Assembly (NCBI GenBank): GCA_034231615.1 | Contig: CM067298.1 | Coordinates: 67,723,591 to 67,787,590 of the forward strand | Source: Meghimatium bilineatum | Lineage: Eukaryota; Mollusca; Gastropoda; Stylommatophora; Philomycidae | DNA length: 64,000 bases | Reading direction: 5' to 3' | Part shown: piece after piece, positions 45,279-56,089 of the stretch | Numbering within the stretch: the stretch's first letter is position 1 | Layout: each line of letters opens with the position of its first letter | Notes under the pieces: model-generated | Database searches by the model: none | Told to the model about the DNA's origin: nothing | Seen by the model: only the letters and a program-made list of their open reading frames with translations | Position numbers and translations under genes: made by a program

Positions 45279-45452
45279 CAGTGGAATCCTGTTATAACAA
45301 CTTGGTTCGGACCACTAAAGTATGTATGTAATAACAGAAATTCAGTTTATACAGTACAAACAATAAAGAATAAATATAATTGGGGATTTTGAATAATGTT
45401 GTTTTATAGACAAATGTGTTATAAAAGGATGCGCTATAGAGGGATTCCACTG
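45279..45452. mobile_element. Pogo-like MITE, copy 1
   Basis: This 174-bp element starts CAGTGGAATCCTGTTATAAC and ends GAGGGATTCCACTG, with TA on both sides (45277-45278 and 45453-45454). The terminal inverted repeat and TA duplication are of Tc1/mariner-pogo type. It has no coding capacity. Confidence 0.87.
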
Positions 45453-45779
45453 TATAGCACACATTTGTGTGTGTTTACGGAGGACATGGTGGTTTAATAT
45501 TTGCAACATAATGAACATATAAGACAATGATCTCAGAAAAACAGTTTGTACTGTTGTGTGTCTATAGTTGTTCTGATACCATGATTGTCATGTGACATTT
45601 TACTGAATAAACAACTGAAACATATTTAAAGGATAATAATTGTGTCTCACAGCAAATATTGTCTATAAAATCCATTAATAATATAAGAAATGAGTATATT
45701 GGGAACTTATTCTCCCAATGTAATGTACAAATAAATTTGATATAATGATAGTCTGTGGGTCTGTCTGTGTATAGAGACC

Positions 45780-45955
45780 CAGACAGCTGCAAAAAGGTCC
45801 AAAACATGATCACAATGGATATCCAAAAATAATTTGCGTGCAACTGCTGATAAACAAACCAATGCACAATCTGGCCTACTAATCTCATCTGTGTTTGTTC
45901 TCAAACTTCTGCAGAAAAGCAGGACGGAGAATGGAATGTATTGTGTCATTGTTTA
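45780..45955 (-). repeat. Dispersed repeat Q, copy 1
   Basis: The core GGTCCAAAACATGATC...TGGATATCCAAAAA, CTGATAAACAAACCAATGCA and CTCATCTGTGTTTGTTCTC recurs at 46530-46700. The minus frame reads SVLLFCRSLRTNTDE.SRPDC in both copies, so it may be part of a protein-coding repeat of unknown family. Confidence 0.75.
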
Positions 45956-45959
45956 CATT

Positions 45960-46204
45960 TGAGCAATATCTGCACCTTTCTGCCTGACACATTGACTTCT
46001 GGGTCACTTTGATCCTACATGGGATGAAATAGCCAACTCCACCCCATAACCTCCTTAGTCATTCATGGAAGGTAAACAGTGTTGCTATTTTTTTCTCCTC
46101 TTTCAAAGGCCAGGCAACCATTGGGCATGGCCTACTAGTGATATAGTAGTGATATACACCATTCAGTGGAATTGATTAAAAACTGAACATACTCTACTAA
46201 AGTC
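45960..46204. other. No recognisable feature
   Basis: Spacer between repeats Q and P; nothing seen. Confidence 0.35.
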
Positions 46205-46345
46205 AGGTGTGGCTAGGCATTGGTGCAAATAAAACCACAACATAGTACATCTCCATTCTTAAGACTACAGACTACATCCTGCTGTAAATCTAGCAAGAAC
46301 ATTGCTACTAGAGAGATCCAGTGGGAGTTTGAGAATGAACAAGTT
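46205..46345 (+). repeat. Dispersed repeat P, copy 1
   Basis: GCATTGGTGCAAATAAAACC, ACTACATCCTGCTGTAAATC and GTGGGAGTTTGAGAATGAA recur at 55360-55460 (plus) and inverted at 55740-55925. Confidence 0.72.
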
Positions 46346-46524
46346 TTTTTAAAAACAATTGTAAAAGACTTGTAGTCTGTTTTCTTATAAACTACCATCT
46401 TGTCTTCCATTTTATGTCATTTCCCAAGAGTTTGTTTTGATGCAATATACTAGGATGCGTGTTCTAAAGCTGAAATTAAATCTAGAATCACAGTATACAA
46501 AATAAAACATTTTGGGAGATCAAA

Positions 46525-46700
46525 CATTGGTCCAAAACATGATCATAATTTGAATGGATATCCAAAAAAGGTTTGCGTGCAATGCTGATAAACAAACCAA
46601 TGCACAATCTGGCCTACTAACCTCATCTGTGTTTGTTCTCAAACTCCTGCAGATAAGCAGGACAGAGTATTCAGCTACATAAAACCACACCTTTCTGGTC
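46525..46700 (-). repeat. Dispersed repeat Q, copy 2
   Basis: It matches copy 1 at 45780-45955 in the same orientation, with a few substitutions and small indels. The two copies lie about 740 bp apart. Confidence 0.75.
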
Positions 46701-46717
46701 TGGCCCATAACACCATG

Positions 46718-47105
46718 TACGAGGTAGTTTAAAAAAGTTCCAGGATTTAGTTGATTACATAGAAACAAGTAACAATAGAAATAAATATACTACATTTCTT
46801 TCAAAGTAATTCCCTTCAACAGCTACACACTTTTGCCACATGCATACAGCTGCTGGAAATATTATAGAATGGAACCCATTCTTTGACACCTCTCACAGCT
46901 GTCTTGTCGCATTGGTGATAACATCATCCACATCCTTGAATCGCTGTCCTTTTGGTGCCGATTTCAGTCCTGGGAACAGGACAAAATCAGCCACTGTAAG
47001 ATCAAGAGAATATTGAGGCTTTTCCATGGTAATCATATTGTGCTTTGCGAGGTGCTGCTTTACAAGTAGAGATTGATGTGTCGGCACAGTAGCACGCATT
47101 ATAAT
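46718..47105 (-). pseudogene. Mariner transposase C-terminal fragment
   Basis: The minus frame 47099-46893 reads QSLLVKQHLAKHNM, YSLDLTVADFVLFPGLKSA, then KGQRFKDVDDVITNATRQ. This corresponds to the catalytic-end YSPDLAP.DFFLFP.LK block of mariner transposases; here YSPDLAP reads YSLDLTV. The left boundary TACGAGGTAGTTT (46718) looks like a mariner terminus. The 5' half is missing. Confidence 0.85.
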
Positions 47106-48013
47106 TCAATTGTTCATTTTTCTGGTTGTTTTCTTCTGATTGCATCTCTTAGACGATGGAGGATATAAGCAATGTTAGTGTCTCTGAGGGTGATTTCTCA
47201 AGCATGTGTTCAATTGAGAAAATTTTCAACTATGAGGACGACAATACACAAACATCTGTATCTTCTCTGTGAGAGTATATGCGAAGGTCATGTCCTTACA
47301 TAAAGGTCATTACCAACTTCTAAATATATAATCTTCATAACATAATCTTTCATTCAAACACAAGTCGACTAATCCATGAACTTTTTGAAGCTATGTCATA
47401 TATCAAACATGGGTGCTTAAAAAATGATAATTTGTTCAAATATGATATTTTAGGCGGTAAATATATAGCCTCATAGAAAAAGTGATCAGAAGTGCAAGTG
47501 CTCAAAGACATAGGTGCAAACAAGAAAGTCTAAAAGTGCACAAACCAGTGCTTAAAAAATTACATAAAGTTAGCTTGGCTTACATGGTTACAGTATGACA
47601 CATAGTCCTAATACAGTATATTGAAAGTGTTAGACTGCAAGATCCATTGTAAAAGAAGTACCGGGTATACATCTGAAAAATAACACTGAGAAATGTGAAC
47701 AATAGTATTGGGAACAGTGGAGTAACATAATCAGACATCAGCCCCCAACTTCAACAAACTAAATCAATGATGATGACACTGTAGCAAACAATTATTGTTG
47801 ACTATAATGTTTTGTGCAATGTCGTGTGTTGATCAAGTTGACAAGGATATATGTTTCATTGATTTGTGGTAAATACCTTGCTATGATAAGAGTTCTGTTA
47901 TTGTCAAGAATTTCCTACAAGAGTGCTGTTCAACAAAATTGTGCTAGAATATAGGCAAGAGTCTCACAGACTCCCATACATGCTTAGTGTTGGAAGAACA
48001 TTTCAAGTATGTA
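47106..48013. other. No recognisable feature
   Basis: AT-rich sequence without coding resemblance or clear repeats. Confidence 0.45.
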
Positions 48014-48149
48014 CAGTGGAATCCCGTTACAATAAATCCAGTTTTAACAAATTTCCCTCTTTTAAAATCCCCGATTATTTTACCTCTTTGCTGTAATTTA
48101 AAAAAAAATTATACCTCATATATTTAAATGCAAATGCTGTGACATACTA

Positions 48150-48900
48150 GCTGTCACCATTACTATTGCACCCAAAAATCAAAATGGAAGTAAAGAAACA
48201 AATGATTAGGAGCATCTTTATACAACACTATGCTGCCAATGCCAGACTAGGCAACTGACATTTACACATAAGAGAAAGATCGAAACTTGCGAAATGAAAT
48301 GTCTAAGGACATTGGAGTCACCAGACTTTACAAAAATTCACAGTGAGAACAACAGAAAGATAATACATTATGATTGTGTGGTGCATGGCCTAGTGTAAGA
48401 GCGTTGGTCTCACCCGTGAGGTCCAGAGTTCGATCCCCGGTAAGGACTGGTTTTTTTTTATATCAGAGGGTAAATTAAAAAACTCAACCTGTACATGGCA
48501 AGAGCATGCGGCCATTATCACACAGCTACAAAATCCTTCTTTGCAACTCCTTAATGGGAAACGCAGTGTTTGACAGTTTTTTTAACATCATGCATTGAAT
48601 ATATAGAGAAACAACATGAAATGGTTTAAACATCTTATGAGGATGAACTATCAACTTCCCATAAGAGCTTATAACAAGATGGAATCAGGATACAGAGCTA
48701 AGGGCAGACCTAGGAAAAAGTTGGATACACAACATCAAGACCATCTTGAAAAAACATGTCTACACCTCAACCAGAGAACACACCTGGCTCTGGATCGCAG
48801 ACTACTATCTTTCACATACCCCTACATTCAACGACAAGTGTGGAAGCTACAACAACACCACCTGGGATTAGAAAATAGTAATTTAACAAATATCCCTATA
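48150..48900 (+). pseudogene. LINE RT C-terminal fragment split by a SINE
   Basis: Near 48265-48360 a frame reads THKRKIETCEMKCLRTLESPDFTK. After the SINE, 48616-48760 reads MKWFKHLMRM, YNKMESGYRAKGRPRKKLDT. This is the ...WFGHV.RM...G.R..GRPRK.W.D order of RTE-like RT C-termini. Confidence 0.72.
48385..48472 (+). mobile_element. Short tRNA-derived SINE or tRNA-like insert
   Basis: It has GCATGGCCTAGTGTAAGAGC (A-box region), GGTCTCACCCGTGAGGTC (an anticodon-arm-like hairpin) and AGAGTTCGATCCCCGGTAAG (B box), then a T-run at 48452-48459. The acceptor stem does not pair, so it is not called a tRNA gene. Confidence 0.65.
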
Positions 48901-49619
48901 TAATGAACTACCGGTATTTAAGAAAATCATTTAAGACCTGTTGTGTCATTGAGAATAATACTTCTAAAGTGGTGCATTTCACTTTTCCTATGATTTTGAT
49001 TGGTCAGTTTGTGTATGCTTTGTGTTGACAGCCAATGAATATCACAGAAGTCAAATGCATCACTTTTGAAAGAAGATTCCCAGATGAATCATCAGGTCTT
49101 ATATATGTCGATGGTCACTGAGTAACTCATGAAAGTCAAATATCTATGACAAAACAATCCTTCTGTTCCTTTAAAAAAAAACCACATGTCAACACCTCCC
49201 ACTCCCTAAAAAAAATTTACAATGGAAGTCAAATAACAAAAAAGTACATACCTCTCCCTTCCCATCACTAAGGTTGAAAAGGTGTAGGAGGATTCCACTT
49301 AAAAACCAGTGTATGTCAAAGATGCCTAAAGAATATCTTCCCACAAGGAACTGGTATACCATTCTCTGGTCATTGAAACTCTGTGATTATGTCATGTGAA
49401 TATTACACAAGGGACGTAACGTTAATAATTGCAAGAGATATAACTTATGGTAATAATTGTTTATAACAATTCAGTTATTATATGCATATTCTGTCAGTCC
49501 CAGCCAATTTGTTATAATGCGATTCCACTGTATAATACCAAAATATTCTCAGTACACATTTTTATCGGCTAATATGTGGGTGACAACCTTTCTTTTACTA
49601 AAGATAAATGAAAATTATT

Positions 49620-50907
49620 ATGATAAATGAATGGTCAAAAAGTAATTCCTCCTAATTTTTATCTAAGTAAATACTGTATCGGTATGAAATATGTTAATAT
49701 TGCGAGAATCCCCAAACACTCTTCTGTATTTTATAGCATAACCAGCCTGTTTCATTAACAGATTGCAGCACAGTAGCCATTTAAAAATGGCTGCCAAAGA
49801 AGTACAGTTAAAACAAGATATGTCATAGAATTTCTCAATGCTGAAGGCAAGACCCCAATTTGCATCCTTGAACATTTGAAGAATGTTTATGGAGATTCAA
49901 CAGTGGATGTTTGTACTGTTTGACATTGGGTACATCGTTGTGATGAAGCTGAAGTATATCAATCCTCAATAGACGACGCGAAGCGTCACTGTGGTCATCC
50001 GTCTACCACATTGATACCATACAACATTCATCAAATTGATGACATCATTCATGGTGATGTCAGGTAACACTGGATGAACTGCATGCCATGTTGTCCATTA
50101 TTAAAGGTAGTTTCCAGAACATTGTTAATGATCTGGAATATTCAAAGGTTTGTGCACATTGGGTGCCCAGAATATTGACAGACAGACATAAAGAAAACCT
50201 TAGTCATTAACCTTCTACACCATCACAAAGCTGAAGGAGATGAGTTTTTATTAAATATTGTGATAGGCGGTGAGACTTTGGTTCATTTTTTGGGAACCAG
50301 AATCCAAGAGGCATTCAATGGAATGGCACCACCAACAAGAAAGAAGTTCAAAAGTTCACCATATGTAGGGAAAGTTATGTCTTGTGTTTTGAAATGAGAA
50401 AGGTGTGATTCTTCTCAACTTTTTGGAACTCAGTAAATGCAGACTATTATATTGAAACTTTGAAGAAGCTTAGAGGTTGTCTTTGGCGACTTTACCCATT
50501 AAAAGAACAGCAAACTGGACTACTGTTGATAGATAATGCCATACAATTGATGCGATTGGAGAATTTGGCTGGACTGTATTACTACATTCCCCTTACAGTC
50601 CCGATCTTGCACCTTCAGACTTCCATCTGTTTGGACCACTAAAAGAAGATGTACCCGGACACCAACAACTGTAAATGTGCCATTCACAGTTCGGTTTAGG
50701 AAAAAAGACACATTTTTACCGTACAGGGATACATGCTCTTATGTGAAGATGGACAAAAACTGTAACAAATAACAGAGATTACATTGAGAAATAAATTTTT
50801 GAAGTACAGCCTTTAGACTACATTTTAATGTGAGTTTTATCTATTTGTGTGCCTATTTAATTAAATTATAAATTAGGAGGCCTTACCTTTTTATACCATC
50901 CCTCGTA
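49620..50907 (+). pseudogene. Mariner element with broken transposase
   Basis: Termini near 49631 (ATGGTCAAAAAGTAATTCCT) and 50899 (inverse of ATGGTATAAAAAGGTAAGG) form inverted repeats, and CTCGTA closes the right end. The transposase runs through several frames: RYVIEFLNAEGKTPICILEH (about 49817-49875), a helix-turn-helix region, HHHKAEGDEFLLNIVIGGET (about 50220-50280, where GDETW is expected and reads GGETL), RKKFKSSPYVGKVM, IETLKKLRG, LLIDNAIQL (the HDNARPH block degraded) and a degraded YSPDLAPSDFHLFGPLK block near 50600. Stops and frameshifts throughout. Confidence 0.9.
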
Positions 50908-50954
50908 CTAAAGACCACATTCACCTATGAAGTCTTTCAGCCAGGGAGCTTATA

Positions 50955-51127
50955 CAGTTGAATATAGCACATAATTTTATAACAAATTTCCATATTTAAC
51001 AACAAAATATATAACAACAGTATAAAGAATAAGTATTAATTGAGATTTTGATAAGTTCTGTTAAATACCCATACTTGTTAGATAGGGGAATTGTTAAAAA
51101 TGTATATACTATAGAAGGATTCAACTG
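50955..51127. mobile_element. Pogo-like MITE, diverged copy
   Basis: CAGTTGAATATAGCACATAA opens after TA and AGAAGGATTCAACTG closes before TA. Length (173 bp) and interior words (AAGAATAAGTATTAATTGAG, GATTTTG) match copy 1. Confidence 0.75.
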
Positions 51128-51531
51128 TATTAAATGTTGGAATTAATGAAAATAGCTATAGGCCTAGTTCTAGATAATGATGAATATGATTCATTTCCCA
51201 TTAAAGATGTAATATAAAAAATATCAACTACAATTTAAAAAATATACACCGCAAATGTATACAGTTTTTTTTTCCATTCATAGTTGTGCTCAACTAAAGT
51301 GTCAGTTTATAACTGCATATAAATTATTTATGCAAGAACATTGGTTGAATGCTGAATTTAGGTTGAACATACTAACACATAAATAATGCTGAATAATTGT
51401 ACTGGTAATGCTGATTATTATAAGAAGTGATAACCAAGTTTAAATTTTATATATCCCATACATATCCAAAAAAAGGTAACATAACATATTTCAATATTTA
51501 CCTAAATAGTTGAAATGCTGAAGCATTCAAA
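51128..51531. other. No recognisable feature
   Basis: AT-rich sequence. Confidence 0.4.
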
Positions 51532-51870
51532 AATAGAAAAGTAACAGAGCAAGTATAATAAAAGAAGAAAAATCTAAGTGATATCAAATACAAAACTACT
51601 TATTTGAAATCCAGTGTAGTTGAACAGAATGTGTGAAGTAAATGTTGTTAAAAGTAATAGTAGAATGATGATCATGAATAACGTACACTATAACAGAGGG
51701 TATTGCATGAAGGGGAGGAGAAACAGGAGAAAATTCAAATAAAATGTGTACAAGGGGATACCTCCACAACATATCCCACCCACAACTAAACAAACAAAAA
51801 CCACTCTAAAGGCACCCACCAAAACACATTCTCCATTGTATACCCACAGTGAATCTATGTCATTATACAA
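51532..51870 (-). repeat. Left arm of a large inverted repeat
   Basis: 51540-51745 is the reverse complement of 52440-52643 with substitutions and small indels. Shared blocks include AACAGAGCAAGTATAATAAA, AGTTGAACAGAATG and AACAGAGGGTATTGCATGAA. Similarity fades beyond 51745 towards 51870. Confidence 0.82.
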
Positions 51871-52329
51871 ATCTATTGCGAGACCGAACTAAGCTGACAC
51901 ATCAAGAATAGACTACAATAATTAAAATTTAAAAATGGGACAGAGTGGCAAAGATAATATTTTATTCCAAAGAAAGTAATAAAAGTATAGGATATTCAAT
52001 GGTAAGAAATATAGAAGAAAGTGTAGCAAAGCAGGTAAAATCACAGAAAAGCTATTAGCAAGATGCTGAAGGATCCATATAGGAGAAGACAAGGCATGCA
52101 AAGGAAGATCAGGTTGCATAGATGGAGCAGGTCACGGGCGAGATGAGGAGCACCAAGATACCAAAACAGAAGATTGCAACACAGTTGTTTGATGGTGGAC
52201 TTGTATCGAACCTTCAACAAGCAAGAGATAACATCATCCTACTGAGCAACACAGAAACTAGCAGCAATCAAGAAACCCAATAAAGGGGTAAAATGAAGGC
52301 CATCTAAATATCCACAATGAAATCCTGCA
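51871..52329. other. Spacer between inverted arms
   Basis: No transposase or tRNA signal was seen between the arms. Confidence 0.4.
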
Positions 52330-52648
52330 AAAGTGGAAGCCCTGAACTAAACCAATTTATTTGGCACCTCATCCCCCCCCCCCCCCGAGCCCTTTTTTGG
52401 GATTATCAGTCCTTTTCTGGGCTTCTACTCTTCTTTATTTTTCATCTTTCCTTTTCTTCCCCTTCATGCAATACCCTCTGTTATAGTGAACATCGTTCAC
52501 GATCATTATTCTACTATTAAACACCATTTACTTCAACCATTCTGTTCAACTAATTACACCAGATTTCAGATAAGTAGTTTTCCTCTTTGATATTACCGTA
52601 CTTAAATTTTTCTTCTTTTATTATACTTGCTCTGTTGCTTTTCCAGCT
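52330..52648 (+). repeat. Right arm of the large inverted repeat
   Basis: TTCATGCAATACCCTCTGTT, CATTCTGTTCAACTAATTAC, GATTTCAGATAAGTAGTTTT and TTTATTATACTTGCTCTGTT mirror the left arm. A poly-C run (52373-52386) precedes it. Confidence 0.82.
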
Positions 52649-52835
52649 CTTTCCTAGAAGAAGCCAATACACTGTTCAGGTTTTTAATTCCACTTTTTAA
52701 ATAGTCACTGTGCATGTTGTTGCTACATGCAATAACAAACATGGCTAACTCAAACATAGTTTGAGTCTCCCCAGAAATAAGCAGGAATTGGTTGTGTTTC
52801 TACATAGCAGAAAAAGTACTAACTGTTGATAATAT

Positions 52836-53210
52836 TTGTATTCTACATTTCTTCTGCATGCTACACACACTGGGGTGGGCTCTCTCAGTGTTGTAGGGTG
52901 CAGAAATAATGAGCGTGCAGTACAAGTGATTGTTGTTTTACTATCTTCTCTAAACATATTAAACAGCCACTTAAATAGACTAAGATTGGTCCCATCACCA
53001 CTGTGCCTTTGTGGGCAGACAGCTGAACATATCCTGCAAGACTGCAATACACTAAACCAGCTAAGGGAAGAACACTGGCCCACAGAGATGGATATCCACA
53101 TCCACAGAAAGATGTATGGGAGCACTGAGGAGTTTTCAAATACAGCAGCATTTATTAAGAAAACAGGACTTGCTGTGTAGACATGTCAAACTCTGAACGA
53201 GAAGAAGACT
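52836..53210 (+). pseudogene. RNase-H LINE tail fragment
   Basis: The frame 52836-53180 ends LCLCGQTAEHILQDCNTLNQ, EEHWPTEMDIHIHRKMYGST and FIKKTGLAV plus stop, then GACATGTCAAACTCTGAACG. This parallels the knuckle-like CTCGQ...HILQEC and C-terminus of the 13.0-14.1 kb insert. It is diverged and 5'-truncated. Confidence 0.8.
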
Positions 53211-54105
53211 ATCTGCTCATTACAGAAGCATAATTAAAATAATGGCACTCTGCACATTGCACGAGTGTGGGGTAGGATGGAATGGAGAAAAAATACACAC
53301 AGTGTCACATCTCTATATCATCTTAAAAGTTATCATGCAGAATTATGTAGACATCAAGGACAACAACCACAGACACCATATTTCACTCTCCTCTTGTTCT
53401 TATGCAAGATTACTTTTCCCAACAAAACTTGTTGCATTATTGCTGATTGTGTCCCTTGTATGATTTTGTACCCTGGTTATGTGTAAACTCAGTTTCACTA
53501 AAGCTTGTTCTGTTTAATATGTGTTGGTCTCTACTAGCACAGAACTGCTTTTCCTTTTACTCTCTCTTCTGTTTGTGTTGTATTTGTCTTTTTTCTCCTC
53601 TTTTTATTTTTTTTCTTTCACTCATTTTATCTCCTTTATCATTTTCTTGTGTTCCTCTCCTACACTATAATTCTCTGTTTGCAATATTCATTTCCTGTTG
53701 CTTGCTTTTGTTCTGATGAAACTTTTTTTTAGTCGAAACACCATTCGTTTCTGTTGATGTTGTTAATGTGTTTTGTATTTTGATGCAAAATTCCTTACGT
53801 ATTTTTTCCCTTTCATTACTCTGTGTTGCACCAGCCTTCACATCTTTAGTATGTTAGGTTATAACATACTGAGGATTTATCCTTCTTTGATATCTACACC
53901 TTTTATCTGAGACATTGCATCAACATAATAATATTAGGTCAGTTTGACATGGAGAGAAGGGGCAACTAACCCTACTTTGCAAGATCTTGCAAGAGCCAGT
54001 GTATTAATTATTCCCCATTCGAGCCCTTCAACACATGAGAGATATCATACTCAAATAATAGAAGTACACAAGAATTATTTTATGCTCATACAGTGAAGAT
54101 TTTTA
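53211..54105. other. No gene; pyrimidine-rich
   Basis: T/C-rich 53540-53720 gives a hydrophobic frame with no motif. TTAGGTTATAACATACTGAG is near 53853. Nothing else was seen. Confidence 0.4.
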
Positions 54106-54725
54106 AAATGTACTTGATACACAAACACTGCAGATATACAAGCTTTATTTGATACACACACTGCAGATATACAAGCTTTATTTGATACACACACTTCAGT
54201 TATACAAGCAGTATTTGATTTAGTGCATAGTTAAGCTGTATTTAATACACAAACATCATAGATGTATAAACTGTACTAGATATCTATAAACTCTGTAGAT
54301 ATACAATAAGTATCTGATATACATGCAGTACAAATACATTATACAACCAGTACTTGATCTACAGAGGTGATATGTCAAATGTATTTGACACACGCAGTGA
54401 ACATATATAAGAAATACAGTGAAATCCCATTATAACAACTTGGTCCAGACTGACAAAATATGTATGTAATAACATAAGTTCACTATATACAGAACAAACA
54501 ATATAGAATAAATATAACTGGGGATTTTGTTATAAAGGAAGTCAACAAAAATTGGCTTTTCATCAATACTCGGATCTGCACGCTATAGAGGGATTCCACT
54601 GTACTTGGTACACAAACAGTGAAGATATACAATAAATATTTGGTGCACAAATAGTTCAGATATACAAGATTTAATAAAAATTATATAGTGGATATACACA
54701 AGAAGTATTTGATTATATCTTTTAG
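54106..54725 (+). repeat. Degenerate ~33-45-bp tandem array split by a MITE
   Basis: Units share TTTGATACACA...CAGATATACAAG. The two clearest neighbouring units are at 54113-54180. Decayed units continue to 54416 and resume after the MITE at 54603-54720. Confidence 0.75.
54417..54601. mobile_element. Pogo-like MITE with captured flanking sequence
   Basis: It starts CAGTGAAATCCCATTATAAC after TA and ends GAGGGATTCCACTG before TA; 185 bp. The interior matches copy 1 up to GGGGATTTTG. A segment (about 54537-54583, with GGAAGTCAACAAAA...CTTTTCATCAA) then replaces the usual sequence; it recurs outside the element at 54763-54808. Confidence 0.85.
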
Positions 54726-55354
54726 TTACACTTCTCATTGCAGTTTAAAATGCAAAATCTAATGGAAGTCAACAAAATTGACTTTTCATCAACACTCAGA
54801 TTTGCACAGATGACATGTTATTAACGTGGCATCAAATCTGCTTCAATATGAAACAGGAATATGTTCATATATATAATATTGAAGCAAATCTTATATGACA
54901 TTAATTTTTTCAACAGTTGTTGAATCTGTAGACACCTCTTATAGATTTTAGTAGCCTTGGCAGAGTTTTGAGAAACTGCACAATCTTCACCGCTATAAAA
55001 CCATGACTAGGTTCATATGAGTTGGAACTGATAGACTGTATCACTAGACATAAACACTAGATCAGGGCATTGAACTAAATGGACACACAGAATGGAACTA
55101 ATGTCTGCATTCTCAATGAGTATCATCAGGAAAATACAAAAAGCAGGCTGTATTTGTGAAAAGTCGCTTGAAAATGTGAGAAGGTCAAAATTGGAGGGTA
55201 TGACATTAATTTTTGTCCCTGGTTATTTCCTGGTCTCAGTTCAAGGAAATGAGAGAAGATAGATTAGAATGTTCTGGGAGAATAATGGATCACAATGACA
55301 TATTGAACTCTTTGAGAGAAACTGCATGATCAACCGAAATTCCCGCCGAAGATG
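54726..55354. other. No gene; source-like copy of the MITE's captured segment
   Basis: ATGGAAGTCAACAAAATTGA...ACTCAGATTTGCAC at 54761-54808 matches the inside of the MITE. The remainder shows nothing. Confidence 0.5.
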
Positions 55355-55465
55355 GATGTGTCTGGCCATTGGCGCAAATAAAACGGCGACACAATGCATT
55401 TCCATTCTCTGGACTACATCCTGCTGGAAATCTAGTGGGTGTTTGAGAATGAATGCTGAAGAAGA
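55355..55465 (+). repeat. Dispersed repeat P, copy 2, with GAA tail
   Basis: GGCCATTGGCGCAAATAAAA, GGACTACATCCTGCTGGAAA and GTGTTTGAGAATGAATGCTG match copy 1 at 46.2 kb and copy 3 (inverted). A GAAGAAGAAGAA stretch follows. Confidence 0.75.
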
Positions 55466-55739
55466 AGAAGAAACCGAAATTAATGAAGATAATGATTCCC
55501 TTTTCCATGTCCAGAATAAAGGATCTGGGTTTTAAATGTAGCATGGTAAGAAACGAACATTATTATGGTCAGAAAAGAATGTTTGCTATGCAACAGAGAA
55601 CTGGAACTATCAGTTTTCGTATCTCCAGTCTGCCCTCTTATAGTTCCACTTAGTGAGTGTGCTGCTATCCTGATAAATTATTTATGGATTTCCAAAAATA
55701 CTGGTCTGTAGTCACCACCTCCAAACTGCTTTCCAATGA

Positions 55740-55925
55740 CACGTGTGATGTTCCATTCTTCTTCTTCAGCATTCATTCTTAAACTCCTACGGGATCTCTC
55801 TTATAGCAGGACAATGGTTAAACTACATTTACAACAGGATGTAGTCCAGAAAATGTGTTGTTTTGCTGTTTTATTTACGCCAATGGCCCAACACATCCAT
55901 CTTCTGCTTGTTTTTCACATAGGAT
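55740..55925 (-). repeat. Dispersed repeat P, copy 3, inverted
   Basis: TTCTTCTTCAGCATTCATTC, ACAACAGGATGTAGTCCAGA and TTTATTTACGCCAATGGCCC are the reverse complement of copy 2, about 280 bp away. The two form a potential foldback. Confidence 0.75.
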
Positions 55926-56089
55926 ATTTTCAAGCTGCAATTTTTTTACTGTATTCATCTATTTTGCTACCCTCAACATTCCAGTGAATTATATTTATTG
56001 GTCGTTGGTTTGTTTGGCCAGTAGCTCTATTCCCTTGCCTCCTGACTCCTCGGGGCAATTGAGAAGGACCTCCAGTTTGTTTGTTTGTT

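Larger units (their letters stand above)
48014..49530. mobile_element. Possible longer pogo-like TIR element with nested repeats
   Basis: CAGTGGAATCCCGTTACAAT starts at 48014 after TA. The inverted end TTGTTATAATGCGATTCCACTG finishes at 49530 before TA. The termini match the MITEs at 45.3 and 54.4 kb. The interior holds a LINE fragment and a SINE, and I see no transposase. The two termini could instead belong to two separate damaged MITEs. Confidence 0.5.

Noticed and set aside
48385-48472. Functional tRNA gene
   Set aside because: A- and B-box-like words are present but the acceptor stem does not pair; treated as a SINE head. The same reasoning applies at 44.65 and 59.8 kb.
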